DNA of 64,000 nucleotides from Streptomyces lienomycini (lineage in GTDB: Bacteria > Actinomycetota > Actinomycetes > Streptomycetales > Streptomycetaceae). Position numbers and translations under genes: made by a program. The DNA is taken from positions 6,384,001 to 6,448,000 of the forward strand of contig NZ_CP116257.1 of NCBI RefSeq assembly GCF_027947595.1, written 5' to 3'. Positions 17,095 to 25,402 of the stretch are shown here, piece after piece (position 1 is the stretch's first letter; every line of letters starts with the position of its first letter). The notes under the pieces are model-generated. The model did not search any database. It was given only the letters and a program-made list of their open reading frames with translations, and had not been told where the DNA came from.

Positions 17095-18024
17095 ATGAAC
17101 TTGACACCAGAGGCCACAGCACTGCTGGGACGCTGGACGCAGGCGGCCAGCAGCATCGCTCCCGCGCTTGCGGGGGAAGGCGACCTCTCCTGGGCGGAGG
17201 TGCGGGAGTCCTACGGCAAGCAGCTCGCCGCCGCCCTCCCGGCACCGCAAGGCGTAACCTTCGAGCAGACCGCGCTCGACGGCGTGCCGGCCATGCTGGT
17301 GGTGCCGGAGGAAGTGACCGATGACCGGAACCTGCTCTACATCCACGGCGGAGGCTACGTACACGGGGCGGTCGAGGGCTACGTCGGGCTGACCGGCCAC
17401 TACGCCAAGCGCCTGCGGGCCCGGGTCTACGTGCCCGACTACCGCCAGGCACCCGAGCATCCCTTCCCCACCCCCATCGAGGACGTGTTCACCGCCTACC
17501 GGGCGCTCCTCGCGGCGGGGACCGCTCCCGAGAAGATCGCGATCTCGGGCGACTCCGCCGGGGGCGCGATGGTGATCACCATCATGCGCAAGGCACGCGC
17601 CGCGGGCCTGCCGCTGCCCGTGGCGGGCGTGGCCATCTCGCCCTGGGCCGACCTGACGCACTCCGGCCCCTCGGCACGCAGCCGCGCCCACACTGACCCC
17701 CTGTGCGGCGTGGACTTCCTGGAAGCGCTCGCCCGTTCCTTCCTGGGCGACGCGCTGCCGACCAATCCGGACGCCTCCCCCATCTTCGCCGACGTGCGCG
17801 GCCTGGCCCCGACACTGATCCAGATGGGGGAGAACGAGGTGATGCTCAGCGGCGGTGTCACGCTCGCCGACCGGCTCGCCGAACAGCGCGTGCGTACCAC
17901 CCTCGAGGTATGGCCCCACATGTTCCACGTCTGGCACCTGCTGGCCGGCCACATGGCCGAGTCCGACGAGGCCCTCGATAACGCCGTTTCCTTCATCACC
18001 CGGGAGTACGAGCGAGCGCGCTGA
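17095..18024 (+). CDS. Alpha/beta hydrolase, HSL-type acetyl esterase
   Basis: The 309-residue enzyme starts at ATG 17095 after GAAGGACG. It has the hormone-sensitive-lipase motif HGGG at residues 84-87 (YIHGGGYVHG), nucleophile S154 in SGDSAGGAMV, and the downstream Asp/His region around VWPHMFHVWHLL. Such enzymes hydrolyse short-chain or xenobiotic esters in the cytoplasm. It is divergent from the MerR gene and carries a MerR-type promoter. A 120-bp untranslated leader separates the promoter from the start. The true substrate is unknown. Confidence 0.9.
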   Translation: MNLTPEATALLGRWTQAASSIAPALAGEGDLSWAEVRESYGKQLAAALPAPQGVTFEQTALDGVPAMLVVPEEVTDDRNLLYIHGGGYVHGAVEGYVGLTGHYAKRLRARVYVPDYRQAPEHPFPTPIEDVFTAYRALLAAGTAPEKIAISGDSAGGAMVITIMRKARAAGLPLPVAGVAISPWADLTHSGPSARSRAHTDPLCGVDFLEALARSFLGDALPTNPDASPIFADVRGLAPTLIQMGENEVMLSGGVTLADRLAEQRVRTTLEVWPHMFHVWHLLAGHMAESDEALDNAVSFITREYERAR

Positions 18025-18393
18025 GCCGGCACCCCCACCCGATACGAGGCCCTCGTCCACGAGGCGGCGCTGCGCATGATGGTCGGCAGCCGTGCCGACG
18101 CCCAGGCTCAAATGCTGCGCGTACTGGAACTCTCCGAAGCAGAGCACATCACGGTTCGTGTGATCCCTTTCGGCTTGGAGCACTTCGTAGACGTCGGCGC
18201 CGCCATGGTGTATGCGGGCAGTGCCGTTTCGAAGTTGGACACAGTCGTGCGCGACGGCCCCCATGGCACCGTCTTCGTCGGCTCAGAAGCGCAACTGGCG
18301 GTGTTCAGAACACACTTCCGTAGAGAGGAGGCGGTGTCGCTGGATCCCGAGCGATCGCGCGAGTTCATCCACAAGCTGTCGAAGGGACTGTGA
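18025..18393 (+). pseudogene. C-terminal fragment of XRE-family/DUF5753 regulator
   Basis: Immediately after the esterase stop the plus strand reads, in another frame, TRYEALVHEAALRMMVGSR and continues as a DUF5753 domain (HITVRVIPFGLEHFVD to FIHKLSKGL). The N-terminal helix-turn-helix half, normally about 150 residues, is missing. An internal ATG at 18076 could still give a 105-residue product, but no ribosome site supports it. The gene seems cut at the junction with the esterase gene, marking a recombination endpoint of the accessory patch. Confidence 0.75.
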
Positions 18394-18400
18394 GGCACTC

Positions 18401-18598
18401 ATGACCGAGCGTGTCCGCTGGCTCAAGTCCTCCTACTCCGGCGGCGGCGACGGGAACGCCTGCGTCGAGATCGCGTCGGGTCACACCGACATCAGGGTCC
18501 GCGATTCCAAAGCACCCGGCAGGGCAGCCATCACCGTCCCCGCCACTGCCTTCACCGCCTTCGTCGAAGCGCTGAAGAGCTCAACGAGCACGTCCTGA
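18401..18598 (+). CDS. DUF397 domain protein
   Basis: The 65-residue protein has the full DUF397 pattern: WLKSSYSGGGDGNACVEIA, IRVRDSKAP and VPATAFTAFVEALK. DUF397 genes in Streptomyces usually follow an XRE/DUF5753 regulator gene, as with BldB-like/whiJ systems that influence development. Here the regulator is truncated but the DUF397 gene is intact, with GAGGCACTC before its ATG. If expressed, it would lack its cognate partner. Confidence 0.85.
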   Translation: MTERVRWLKSSYSGGGDGNACVEIASGHTDIRVRDSKAPGRAAITVPATAFTAFVEALKSSTSTS

Positions 18599-18625
18599 AG
18601 CGTTCCGGAACGCCCGGGCGACCGG

Positions 18626-19408
18626 CTACGCCCCCCACTGCTCCCACGCCAGGTTCGCCACCAGGGCGAACACCACCGTCAGCAGGACGACGCGGACGAA
18701 ACCGGCACCCTTCTTCAGGGCGGTGTGGGCGCCGAACATGCCGCCGGCCAGGTTGAAGACGGCCATCAGGGCGGCCAGTTGCCACAGCACCGCGCCCTGC
18801 CAGGCGAACGTGGCGAGGGCGCCCGCGTTGGTGCAGCAGTTGACGATCTTGGCGGTCGCGGAGGCGGTGACCAGGTCCAGGTGGAGCAGGGCGGTGAGGG
18901 CCAGGACCAGGAACGTGCCGGTGCCGGGGCCGACGAGGCCGTCGTAGAAGCCGATGCCGAGGCCCGCGAGACCGATCGCGGCGAGGATCTGGCGGCGGGT
19001 GGCCGGGCCGGTGGCGGGCGCGGTGCCGAAGGCGGGGCGGAAGATCACGAAGGCGGCGACCGCGAGCAGCACCACCATGATCACCGGTTTGAGGACCTCG
19101 GTGCTCATCCCGGCCGCGAAGAACGCCCCGCCCGACGATCCGGCGAGCGCCGCCAGGCCGATGCGTACGGCGGTGCGCACGTCCACCGTGGCCTTGCGGG
19201 CGTACGTCACCGCCGCGCCCGTGGTGCCGACGATGGCGACCGCCTTGTTGGTGCCCAGCGCGTGCGCGGCCGGGGTTCCGGCGGGCAGGCCGAGCAGCAG
19301 GGCGGGCAGGAGCAGCAGGCCGCCCCCGCCGACCACGGCGTCGATCCAGCCGGCCGCGAGTGCGGCGAGGCAGAGCAGGACGACCGTGGTCAGTGATATG
19401 TCGGGCAT
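18626..19408 (-). CDS. TSUP-family permease (TauE/SafE type)
   Basis: The 260-residue protein is almost entirely hydrophobic, with about eight membrane segments. It opens with TTVVLLCLAALAAGWIDAVV and the GGGGLLLLPALLLGLP motif; the second repeat is GLGIGFYDGLVGPGTGTFLV. TSUP proteins export sulfite, sulfonates or related organic anions. It is divergent from the nirBD operon with a 176-bp shared promoter region, so a role in anion export near nitrite/sulfite chemistry is possible but unproven. Confidence 0.87.
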   Translation of the reverse strand: MPDISLTTVVLLCLAALAAGWIDAVVGGGGLLLLPALLLGLPAGTPAAHALGTNKAVAIVGTTGAAVTYARKATVDVRTAVRIGLAALAGSSGGAFFAAGMSTEVLKPVIMVVLLAVAAFVIFRPAFGTAPATGPATRRQILAAIGLAGLGIGFYDGLVGPGTGTFLVLALTALLHLDLVTASATAKIVNCCTNAGALATFAWQGAVLWQLAALMAVFNLAGGMFGAHTALKKGAGFVRVVLLTVVFALVANLAWEQWGA

Positions 19409-19523
19409 GATCGCGACCTTATGGACGGGATGGATGTGCCGTCCATCGAGATGAGGGACTTCTGAGGTTCCCCGCGACCGGTGTGCCCCCTCACATCCCG
19501 CGCCCGCACCCGCTGAGGGCAGC

Positions 19524-19561
19524 GTTCCCCGCGGGAAACAGCAGGGATGCCACCGGGTAAC
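19524..19561 (+). promoter_or_regulatory. GlnR-like box upstream of the nirB operon
   Basis: Pentamers with exact 6-base spacers run GTTCC (19524), GAAAC (19535), GATGC (19546) and GTAAC (19557). This 11-bp rhythm and the GAAAC/GTAAC units fit the Streptomyces GlnR consensus of alternating GTnAC and GAAAC. It lies 24-61 bp before the first ATG of the operon. GlnR control of nirB is known in the genus. Confidence 0.6.
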
Positions 19562-19584
19562 ACCGGCACCGCACTGTCGGTGTC

Positions 19585-20817
19585 ATGACCTCGAAATCGC
19601 GTGTGGTGGTGATCGGCGCCGGCCTGGCGGGCGTGGCGCTCGCCCGGCGGCTCGGTGAGCTGGGCACGCCCGCGCTGGTCGTCGGCGACGAGGAGCACGG
19701 GCCGTACAACCGGGTGCTGCTCGCCGAGGTGCTGGCCGGGCGGTACGGCCCCGAGGTGATCGCCCTGCCCGCGCCCGCCGGGCTGCTGCGCGGCCGGGTC
19801 ACCGGCGTCGACCGGGCCGGGCGGACCGTGCGGTGCGCCGACGGGTCCGTGATCGCGTACGACACGCTGGTCCTGGCCACCGGCTCCAACGCCGTGCTGC
19901 CTCCCCTGCGCGGGCTGTTCACCCAGGACCACGAGCTGCCCGAGGGCGTGCACGCGTTCCGGACGATGGACGACTGTCTCGGGTTGTCGAAGGCGGTACG
20001 GCCCGGGGTGCGGGCCGTCGTGATCGGGGGCGGGCTCCTCGGGGTGTCGGCCGCCCGCGCGCTGGCCGTGCGCGGCGCCCAGGTCGTCCTCGCCCAGCAG
20101 TCCGAGCGGCTCATGGAGCGGCAGCTCGACCCGGCGGCCTCCGCGCTCGTGCGACGGCACCTGGAGGGTCTCGGCGTCGAGGTGCACACCGAGTGCCGGG
20201 TGCGGGACGTGCGCAGTGCAGGCGGGGCGGTGCGATCGGTGGAGCTGGGCGACGGGTACGCCCTCGGCGCCGACCTGGTGGTGCTCGCCTGCGGCGTCCG
20301 GCCCCGGGTCGGGCTCGCGCGGGAGGCCGGGCTGGACGTCGGCAGGGGCGTCCTCGTCGACGACGAGCTGCGCACCTCGGACCCGCACATCCGCGCCGTC
20401 GGCGACTGCGCCGAGCACGCGGGGCGCGTGTACGGGCTGGCCGCGCCCGCCCTCGAACAGGCCGGTGTCCTCGCCGAGCTGCTCGCGGAGGGCGGGGCCG
20501 CTCCCCGGAACTACACCGGCACCCGCTCCCTGACCCGGCTCACCCTCACCGGGGCGGACGGCCCGGTGCACCCCTTCGACCTCGCCGCGTTCGGCGAGAC
20601 CGACCCCCGCCCCGGCGACGACGTCGTGCAGCTCGCCGACGCCACCCGGGGCACCTACCGCAAGGTCGTCGTCCGCGGCGACCGGCTGGTCGGCGGGGTC
20701 CTGGTCGGCGAACTCGGCACCGTCGGCGCGCTGGCGCGCGCCTGGGAGGGAGCAGAGCCGCTCCCCTCCGACGGCGGCCCCCTGCTCCACCTGCTCACCC
20801 ATGACGGAGGCTCCTGA
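19585..20817 (+). CDS. NAD(P)/FAD-dependent oxidoreductase of nitrite/nitrate assimilation
   Basis: The 410-residue protein has two Rossmann motifs, VVVIGAGLAGVALARRL at the N-terminus and VVIGGGLLGVSAARAL in the middle. It also has the ATG motif LVLATGSNA and the second FAD site HIRAVGDCAEH. It resembles the FAD domain of NirB and NasB-type diaphorases, and its stop overlaps the nirB start by one base (TGATG). It probably feeds electrons from NAD(P)H to nitrate reductase, filling the role missing beside nasA, or assists NirB. That role is inferred from context. Confidence 0.85.
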   Translation: MTSKSRVVVIGAGLAGVALARRLGELGTPALVVGDEEHGPYNRVLLAEVLAGRYGPEVIALPAPAGLLRGRVTGVDRAGRTVRCADGSVIAYDTLVLATGSNAVLPPLRGLFTQDHELPEGVHAFRTMDDCLGLSKAVRPGVRAVVIGGGLLGVSAARALAVRGAQVVLAQQSERLMERQLDPAASALVRRHLEGLGVEVHTECRVRDVRSAGGAVRSVELGDGYALGADLVVLACGVRPRVGLAREAGLDVGRGVLVDDELRTSDPHIRAVGDCAEHAGRVYGLAAPALEQAGVLAELLAEGGAAPRNYTGTRSLTRLTLTGADGPVHPFDLAAFGETDPRPGDDVVQLADATRGTYRKVVVRGDRLVGGVLVGELGTVGALARAWEGAEPLPSDGGPLLHLLTHDGGS

Positions 20818-23429
20818 TGACCGCCACCCCGCCCACCGCTCCGACGATCGTGCTGGTCGGCCACGGCATGGTGGGCCAGCGCTTCCTGGAGGCGCTCGCC
20901 GAGCGCGGCCTGACCGGCACGCACCGCGTGGTCGTCCTGTGCGAGGAGCCGCGCCCCGCCTACGACCGCGTCCGGCTCACCTCGTACTTCTCCGGGAAGA
21001 CCCCCGAGGACCTGTCGCTGACCGATCTCGCCTTCGTCGAGGAGCACGGCATCGAGCTGCGCGTCGGCGACCCGGCCGAGACGATCGACCGGGAGGCGCG
21101 CGAGGTGACCGCCCGCTCGGGGCTCGTCGTCGGCTACGACGTACTCGTGCTGGCCACCGGCTCCTACCCGTTCGTCCCGCCGGTGCCCGGCAGGGACGCC
21201 GAGGGCTGCTTCGTCTACCGCACGATCGAGGACCTCCTCGCCATCGAGGAGTACGCGAAGAGCGCGACGACCGGTGCCGTGGTCGGCGGCGGGCTGCTCG
21301 GTCTGGAGGCGGCCGGGGCGCTCAAGGGGCTCGGGCTGACCTCGCACATCGTGGAGTTCGCGCCGCGCCTGATGCCGGTCCAGGTCGACGACGGCGGCGG
21401 TGCGGCGCTGCTGCGCACCATCGAGGACATGGGGCTGTCCGTCCACACGGGCGTCGGCACCCAGGAGATCGTGACCGGCGAGGACGGTGCCGTCACCGGC
21501 ATGAAGCTGTCCGACGGCTCCGAACTCGCCACCGACCTCGTCGTGTTCAGCGCCGGTGTCCGCCCCCGCGACCAGTTGGCCCGGGACTGCGGGCTGGCGG
21601 TCGGCGAGCGCGGCGGCATCAGCGTCGACGAGCAGTGCCGCACGGTCGCCGACCCGCACGTGTTCGCGATCGGCGAGTGCGCGCTGGCCGCCGACGGCCG
21701 GGTGTACGGGCTGGTGGCGCCCGGGTACGAGCAGGCCGAGACGGCCGCCGCGACGATCGCCGCCGACGAGGCGTCCTTCACGGGCGCCGACCTGTCCACC
21801 AAGCTGAAGCTGCTCGGCGTGGACGTGGCGTCCTTCGGCGACGCGCACGGAGCCACCGACGGCTGCCTGGACGTCGTCTACTCCGACTCCCGCGCGGGCC
21901 TGTACAAGAAGCTGGTCGTCGGCCGCGACGGCACGCTGCTCGGCGGCATCCTGGTCGGCGACGCGGAGGCGTACGGCACCCTGCGCGCCTTCACCGGCTC
22001 GGTCCCGCCGGTCTCCCCCGAGTCGCTCGTACTGCCCGCCGGCGCCGGGGCCCCGGTCCAGCTGGGCCCGTCGGCGCTGCCCGACGACGCGGTGATCTGC
22101 TCCTGCCACAACGTCACCAAGGGCACCATCCGCGGCGCGGTGACGGAGCACTCCTGCACGACGGTGCCCGAGGTGAGCAAGTGCACCAGGGCCGGCACCG
22201 GCTGCGGTTCCTGCGTGAAGGTGCTCGGCCGGCTGGTCACCGCCGAACTGGAGGCGAGCGGCGTCGAGGTCGACAAGGGCCTGTGCGGCTGCTTCGCGCA
22301 GACCCGCGAGGAGCTGTACGAGATCGTCCGCGCCCTGCGGATCACCTCCTACCGCGAGCTGCTCGACCGGCACGGCCGGGAGGGCGCGCGGGGCGGCGAG
22401 GGCTGCGAGGTGTGCAAGCCGGCGGTCGGCTCGGTCATCGCCTCGCTGGCCCCGGCGATCGGCGCGAGCGGCTACGTCCTGGAGGGCGAGCAGGCCGCGC
22501 TCCAGGACACCAACGACCACTTCCTCGCCAACCTCCAGCGCAACGGCTCCTACTCCGTCGTGCCCCGCATCCCCGGCGGTGAGATCGCCCCGGAGAAGCT
22601 CATCGTCATCGGCGAGATCGCCCGGGACTTCGGGCTCTACACGAAGATCACCGGCGGTCAGCGCATCGACATGTTCGGCGCCCGCGTCGAGCAGTTGCCG
22701 CTGATCTGGGCGCGGCTGGTGGACGCTGGCTTCGAGTCCGGGCACGCGTACGGCAAGTCGCTGCGCACGGTGAAGTCCTGCGTGGGGCAGACCTGGTGCC
22801 GCTACGGGGTCCAGGACTCGGTGCGCATGGCGATCGACCTGGAGCTGCGCTATCGGGGCCTGCGCTCCCCGCACAAGCTGAAGTCGGCGGTCTCCGGGTG
22901 CGCCCGCGAGTGCGCCGAGGCCCAGTCGAAGGACTTCGGCGTGATCGCCACCTCCCACGGCTGGAACCTGTACGTGGGCGGCAACGGCGGCGCCACCCCG
23001 CGCCACGCGGACCTCCTCGCGCAGGACCTCTCCGACACCGAACTGGTCCGCCTGATCGACCGGTTCCTGATGTTCTACATCCGCACCGCCGACCGGCTGG
23101 AGCGCACCTCCACCTGGCTGGAGCGGATCCCGGGCGGCCTGGACCACGTACGGGACGTGGTGGTGCACGACTCGCTCGGCATCTGCGACGAGCTGGAGTC
23201 CCTGATGCGGGCCCACGTCTCGCACTACCGCGACGAGTGGGCCGAGACGATCAACGACCCGGAGAAGCTGGCCCGCTTCGTGTCGTTCGTGAACGCGCCC
23301 GACACCCCCGACCCGGTCGTGGGCTTCGTGCCCGAGCGCGACCAGATGAAGCCCGACCTGCCGCTGCTGGACATCGGCCTGCGGCGCCCCTCTCGAGACG
23401 ACCTCCTGGAAGGAAGCCCCCGGCGATGA
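20817..23429 (+). CDS. nirB: Assimilatory nitrite reductase (NAD(P)H), large subunit
   Basis: The 870-residue protein has the standard order. It starts with an FAD/NAD pyridine-nucleotide reductase domain (IVLVGHGMVGQRFLEAL, then AVVGGGLLGLEAAGAL). BFD-like [2Fe-2S] cysteines follow from C428 (CSCHNV, then GCGSC). A siroheme/[4Fe-4S] domain carries C655-x5-C661 (SCVGQTWC) and C695-x3-C699 (GCARECAE). It reduces nitrite to ammonium with six electrons in the cytoplasm. The start overlaps the preceding stop, and its own stop overlaps nirD, so the three genes are one translationally coupled operon. All key ligands are intact. Confidence 0.96.
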   Translation: MTATPPTAPTIVLVGHGMVGQRFLEALAERGLTGTHRVVVLCEEPRPAYDRVRLTSYFSGKTPEDLSLTDLAFVEEHGIELRVGDPAETIDREAREVTARSGLVVGYDVLVLATGSYPFVPPVPGRDAEGCFVYRTIEDLLAIEEYAKSATTGAVVGGGLLGLEAAGALKGLGLTSHIVEFAPRLMPVQVDDGGGAALLRTIEDMGLSVHTGVGTQEIVTGEDGAVTGMKLSDGSELATDLVVFSAGVRPRDQLARDCGLAVGERGGISVDEQCRTVADPHVFAIGECALAADGRVYGLVAPGYEQAETAAATIAADEASFTGADLSTKLKLLGVDVASFGDAHGATDGCLDVVYSDSRAGLYKKLVVGRDGTLLGGILVGDAEAYGTLRAFTGSVPPVSPESLVLPAGAGAPVQLGPSALPDDAVICSCHNVTKGTIRGAVTEHSCTTVPEVSKCTRAGTGCGSCVKVLGRLVTAELEASGVEVDKGLCGCFAQTREELYEIVRALRITSYRELLDRHGREGARGGEGCEVCKPAVGSVIASLAPAIGASGYVLEGEQAALQDTNDHFLANLQRNGSYSVVPRIPGGEIAPEKLIVIGEIARDFGLYTKITGGQRIDMFGARVEQLPLIWARLVDAGFESGHAYGKSLRTVKSCVGQTWCRYGVQDSVRMAIDLELRYRGLRSPHKLKSAVSGCARECAEAQSKDFGVIATSHGWNLYVGGNGGATPRHADLLAQDLSDTELVRLIDRFLMFYIRTADRLERTSTWLERIPGGLDHVRDVVVHDSLGICDELESLMRAHVSHYRDEWAETINDPEKLARFVSFVNAPDTPDPVVGFVPERDQMKPDLPLLDIGLRRPSRDDLLEGSPRR

Positions 23430-23809
23430 CCCTGGCCCCCGAGACCCTCGCCCCCGCCGACACGACCGACCTGAAGGTCCGACTGCGGCTCACCGACGAC
23501 TGGTTCACCGCCTGCGACCTCGGCGCCCTGCTCCCGGGCCGGGGCGTCGCGGCCCTGCTGCCGGACGGCGGCCAGGTCGCCCTGTTCCGCGACCGGGACG
23601 GCGGCCTGTACGCCATCGACAACCGGGACCCCTTCACCGGCGCGGCCGTCCTCTCCCGCGGCCTGACCGGCAGCCACCGGGGCCGCCCGTTCGTCGCCTC
23701 CCCGCTCCTCAAGCAGCGCTTCGACCTCACGACCGGGGAGTGCCTGGACGACGACGCGACACGGGTGGGGACGTACGAGGTGGAGACGTACGAGGTGAAG
23801 GCAGCCTGA
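23426..23809 (+). CDS. nirD: Nitrite reductase (NAD(P)H) small subunit
   Basis: The 127-residue protein overlaps the nirB stop (ATGA) and follows a GGAAGG site. It has a Rieske-like fold (VALFRDRDGGLYAIDNRDPF, PFVASPLLKQRFDL, TGECLDD). It lacks the Cys-His iron ligands, as is normal for NirD. NirD associates with NirB. The C-terminus carries a short repeat (VGTYEVETYEVKAA). An operator for the next gene starts 21 bp after its stop. Confidence 0.93.
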   Translation: MTLAPETLAPADTTDLKVRLRLTDDWFTACDLGALLPGRGVAALLPDGGQVALFRDRDGGLYAIDNRDPFTGAAVLSRGLTGSHRGRPFVASPLLKQRFDLTTGECLDDDATRVGTYEVETYEVKAA

Positions 23810-23829
23810 GCCAGGCTTTCGAGACAGCA

Positions 23830-23859
23830 TTTCTTGACCGACCATTTCTTGACCGATCG
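23830..23859 (+). promoter_or_regulatory. TetR operator, two copies before tetR
   Basis: TTTCTTGACCGA occurs at 23830-23841 and again, extended to TTTCTTGACCGATCG, at 23845-23859. The TTGACC within could act as -35. The extended copy is the exact reverse complement of 24526-24540 before the SDR gene. Confidence 0.65.
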
Positions 23860-23885
23860 TTTCAGACAGCTCTAGGCTACCGATC

Positions 23886-24470
23886 GTGGCCAGGACCAAG
23901 GAGTTCGATCCGGACGCCGCGCTGCGGGCAGCCCTGGAGCTGTTCTGGCGGCGCGGCTACGAGGCGACGTCGATGTCCGACCTCGTCGAGCACCTCGGCG
24001 TCGGGCGGGCCAGCATCTACGCGACCTTCGGCAACAAGCGCGAGCTGTACCTGAAGGCGCTGGCGCGCTACGAGCAGGGGCTGCTTCCGGACCTGCTGGA
24101 GGACCTGTCCCGGCCGGGCCCCGCCCTGCCGGGCGTGCGGTCCCTGGTGCGGCGCTACGCCGCCGAGGCGAGCGCCGACGACGCGCGCCTGCGGGGCTGT
24201 TTCGTCACCAACACCGCCGCCGAGCTGGCCCCGCACGACGCGGTCGCCGCCCGGCGGGTGGAGCGCAACTGGGACCAGTTGGAGACCGTGCTGCACTCGG
24301 CGCTGGCCCGGGCCCGCGCCGAGGGCGAACTGCCCGCCGGGCGCGATCCGCAGGCCCTCGCCCGCATGCTGCTGGTCCTGCTCCAGGGCATGCGGGTGGT
24401 CGGGAAGGCGACGTCGGACCCGGCCAGGGTGCGGGACGCGGCGGAACAGGCGCTGGCCCTGCTCGACTGA
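23886..24470 (+). CDS. TetR/AcrR-family transcriptional regulator
   Basis: The 194-residue protein starts at GTG 23886. The DNA-binding motif is at about residues 10-55 (LFWRRGYEATSMSDLVEHLG, then VGRASIYATFGNKRELY). The C-terminal ligand domain resembles the AcuR/YcdC-like group (CFVTNTAAELAPHD). It shares an inverted 15-bp operator with the downstream SDR gene, so it most likely represses itself and that gene. No good ribosome site is seen at this start, which raises the chance of a short or leaderless message. Confidence 0.9.
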   Translation: MARTKEFDPDAALRAALELFWRRGYEATSMSDLVEHLGVGRASIYATFGNKRELYLKALARYEQGLLPDLLEDLSRPGPALPGVRSLVRRYAAEASADDARLRGCFVTNTAAELAPHDAVAARRVERNWDQLETVLHSALARARAEGELPAGRDPQALARMLLVLLQGMRVVGKATSDPARVRDAAEQALALLD

Positions 24471-24480
24471 GGCACACCGG

Positions 24481-24504
24481 AACCGCCTCTCCGCAGGGGC
24501 GGTT
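24481..24504 (+). terminator. Hairpin after tetR
   Basis: AACCGCC (24481-24487) pairs with GGCGGTT (24498-24504) around a 10-base loop, followed by TTC. It lies 10 bp after the tetR stop and before the SDR operator, so it probably separates the two transcripts. Confidence 0.55.
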
Positions 24505-24525
24505 TCACACGACCTCATATTGAAT

Positions 24526-24540
24526 CGATCGGTCAAGAAA
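24526..24540 (+). promoter_or_regulatory. TetR operator before SDR gene
   Basis: CGATCGGTCAAGAAA at 24526-24540 is the perfect reverse complement of TTTCTTGACCGATCG at 23845-23859. Similarity continues to 19 of 20 bases. It directly precedes the GGGGAG ribosome site of the SDR gene. Confidence 0.65.
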
Positions 24541-24552
24541 AAGGGGAGTTTC

Positions 24553-25320
24553 ATGACCACTCAGCGCTTCACCGACAGGACCGCGCTCGTCACCGGCGCC
24601 GGCTCCGGCATCGGGCGGGCTGTCGCCCTCGCGCTCGCCGCCGAGGGCGCGCACGTCGTCGTCGCCGGGCGCGCACGGGAGCCGCTCGACGCGACCGCCG
24701 CCCTGATCGAGGAGGCGGGCGGCAAGGCGCTGGCCGTCGCCGCGGACGTCACCCGGCCCGCCGACGTGGAGGCCCTCGTGACCGCCGCGGCAGAGCACTT
24801 CGGCTCCCTCGACGTGGCCGTGAACAACGCGGGCGTCTTCCGGGGCGGGGTGCCCCTCGCCGAGCTGTCCGTCGAGGACTGGCACACGCAGCTCGACATC
24901 AACGTCACCGGGATGTTCCTCGCCCTGCGCGCCGAGGTCCGGCACATGCGCGCCCAGCCGGGCGGCGGCACGATCGTGAACATCGCCTCCACCTTCGGCG
25001 CCCACAAGCGCAGTCCGGGCGCCACGGCCTACGCGGCGTCCAAGGCGGCGGTCTCGGCGCTCACCCGGGGCGCCGCCCTGGACCACATCGGGGAAGGCGT
25101 CCGCGTCAACGCCGTCAGCCCCGGCGCCACGGCGACCTCCATGTCCCTGCGGCCGGGCGAGACGGAGGCGGGGCGGGCCGAGCGGATGCGCGAGGAGACG
25201 CCGCTCGGCCGGGTGTCGGCGGTGGCGGAGGTCGCGGCGGCCGTGCTGTACCTGGCGTCGGACGACTCGGCGTCGGTGGTGGGCACGGACCTGGTGGTCG
25301 ACGGCGGCCAGACGGCCTGA
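24553..25320 (+). CDS. Short-chain dehydrogenase/reductase (SDR)
   Basis: The 255-residue SDR starts at ATG 24553 with AAGGGGAG upstream. Motifs are TGAGSGIG, VNNAGVF, the Ser region IASTFGAHKR and YAASK; it ends GTDLVVDGGQTA. It is a classical glucose/3-oxoacyl-reductase-like member and probably oxidises or reduces a small carbonyl compound. Its operator is shared with the adjacent TetR gene, so the pair probably forms a substrate-induced detoxification module. A TetR/SDR pair is common in actinobacteria. Confidence 0.9.
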   Translation: MTTQRFTDRTALVTGAGSGIGRAVALALAAEGAHVVVAGRAREPLDATAALIEEAGGKALAVAADVTRPADVEALVTAAAEHFGSLDVAVNNAGVFRGGVPLAELSVEDWHTQLDINVTGMFLALRAEVRHMRAQPGGGTIVNIASTFGAHKRSPGATAYAASKAAVSALTRGAALDHIGEGVRVNAVSPGATATSMSLRPGETEAGRAERMREETPLGRVSAVAEVAAAVLYLASDDSASVVGTDLVVDGGQTA

Positions 25321-25328
25321 GCCCCCAG

Positions 25329-25391
25329 GCCGCCTTCAGAGCGCCTTCAGGACGCCTTCAGGACGCCTTCAGCGCCTTCAGGACGCCTTGA
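25329..25391. repeat. Short tandem repeats of CGCCTTCAGGA
   Basis: The 80-bp gap between two convergent SDR genes contains six copies of CGCCTT, five of them extended to CGCCTTCA and several followed by GGA, at 11-bp or similar spacing. The result is a short degenerate array. It could hinder transcription read-through, or be a slippage-prone neutral repeat. Confidence 0.6.
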
Positions 25392-25402
25392 TCCGGACGC
25401 TC

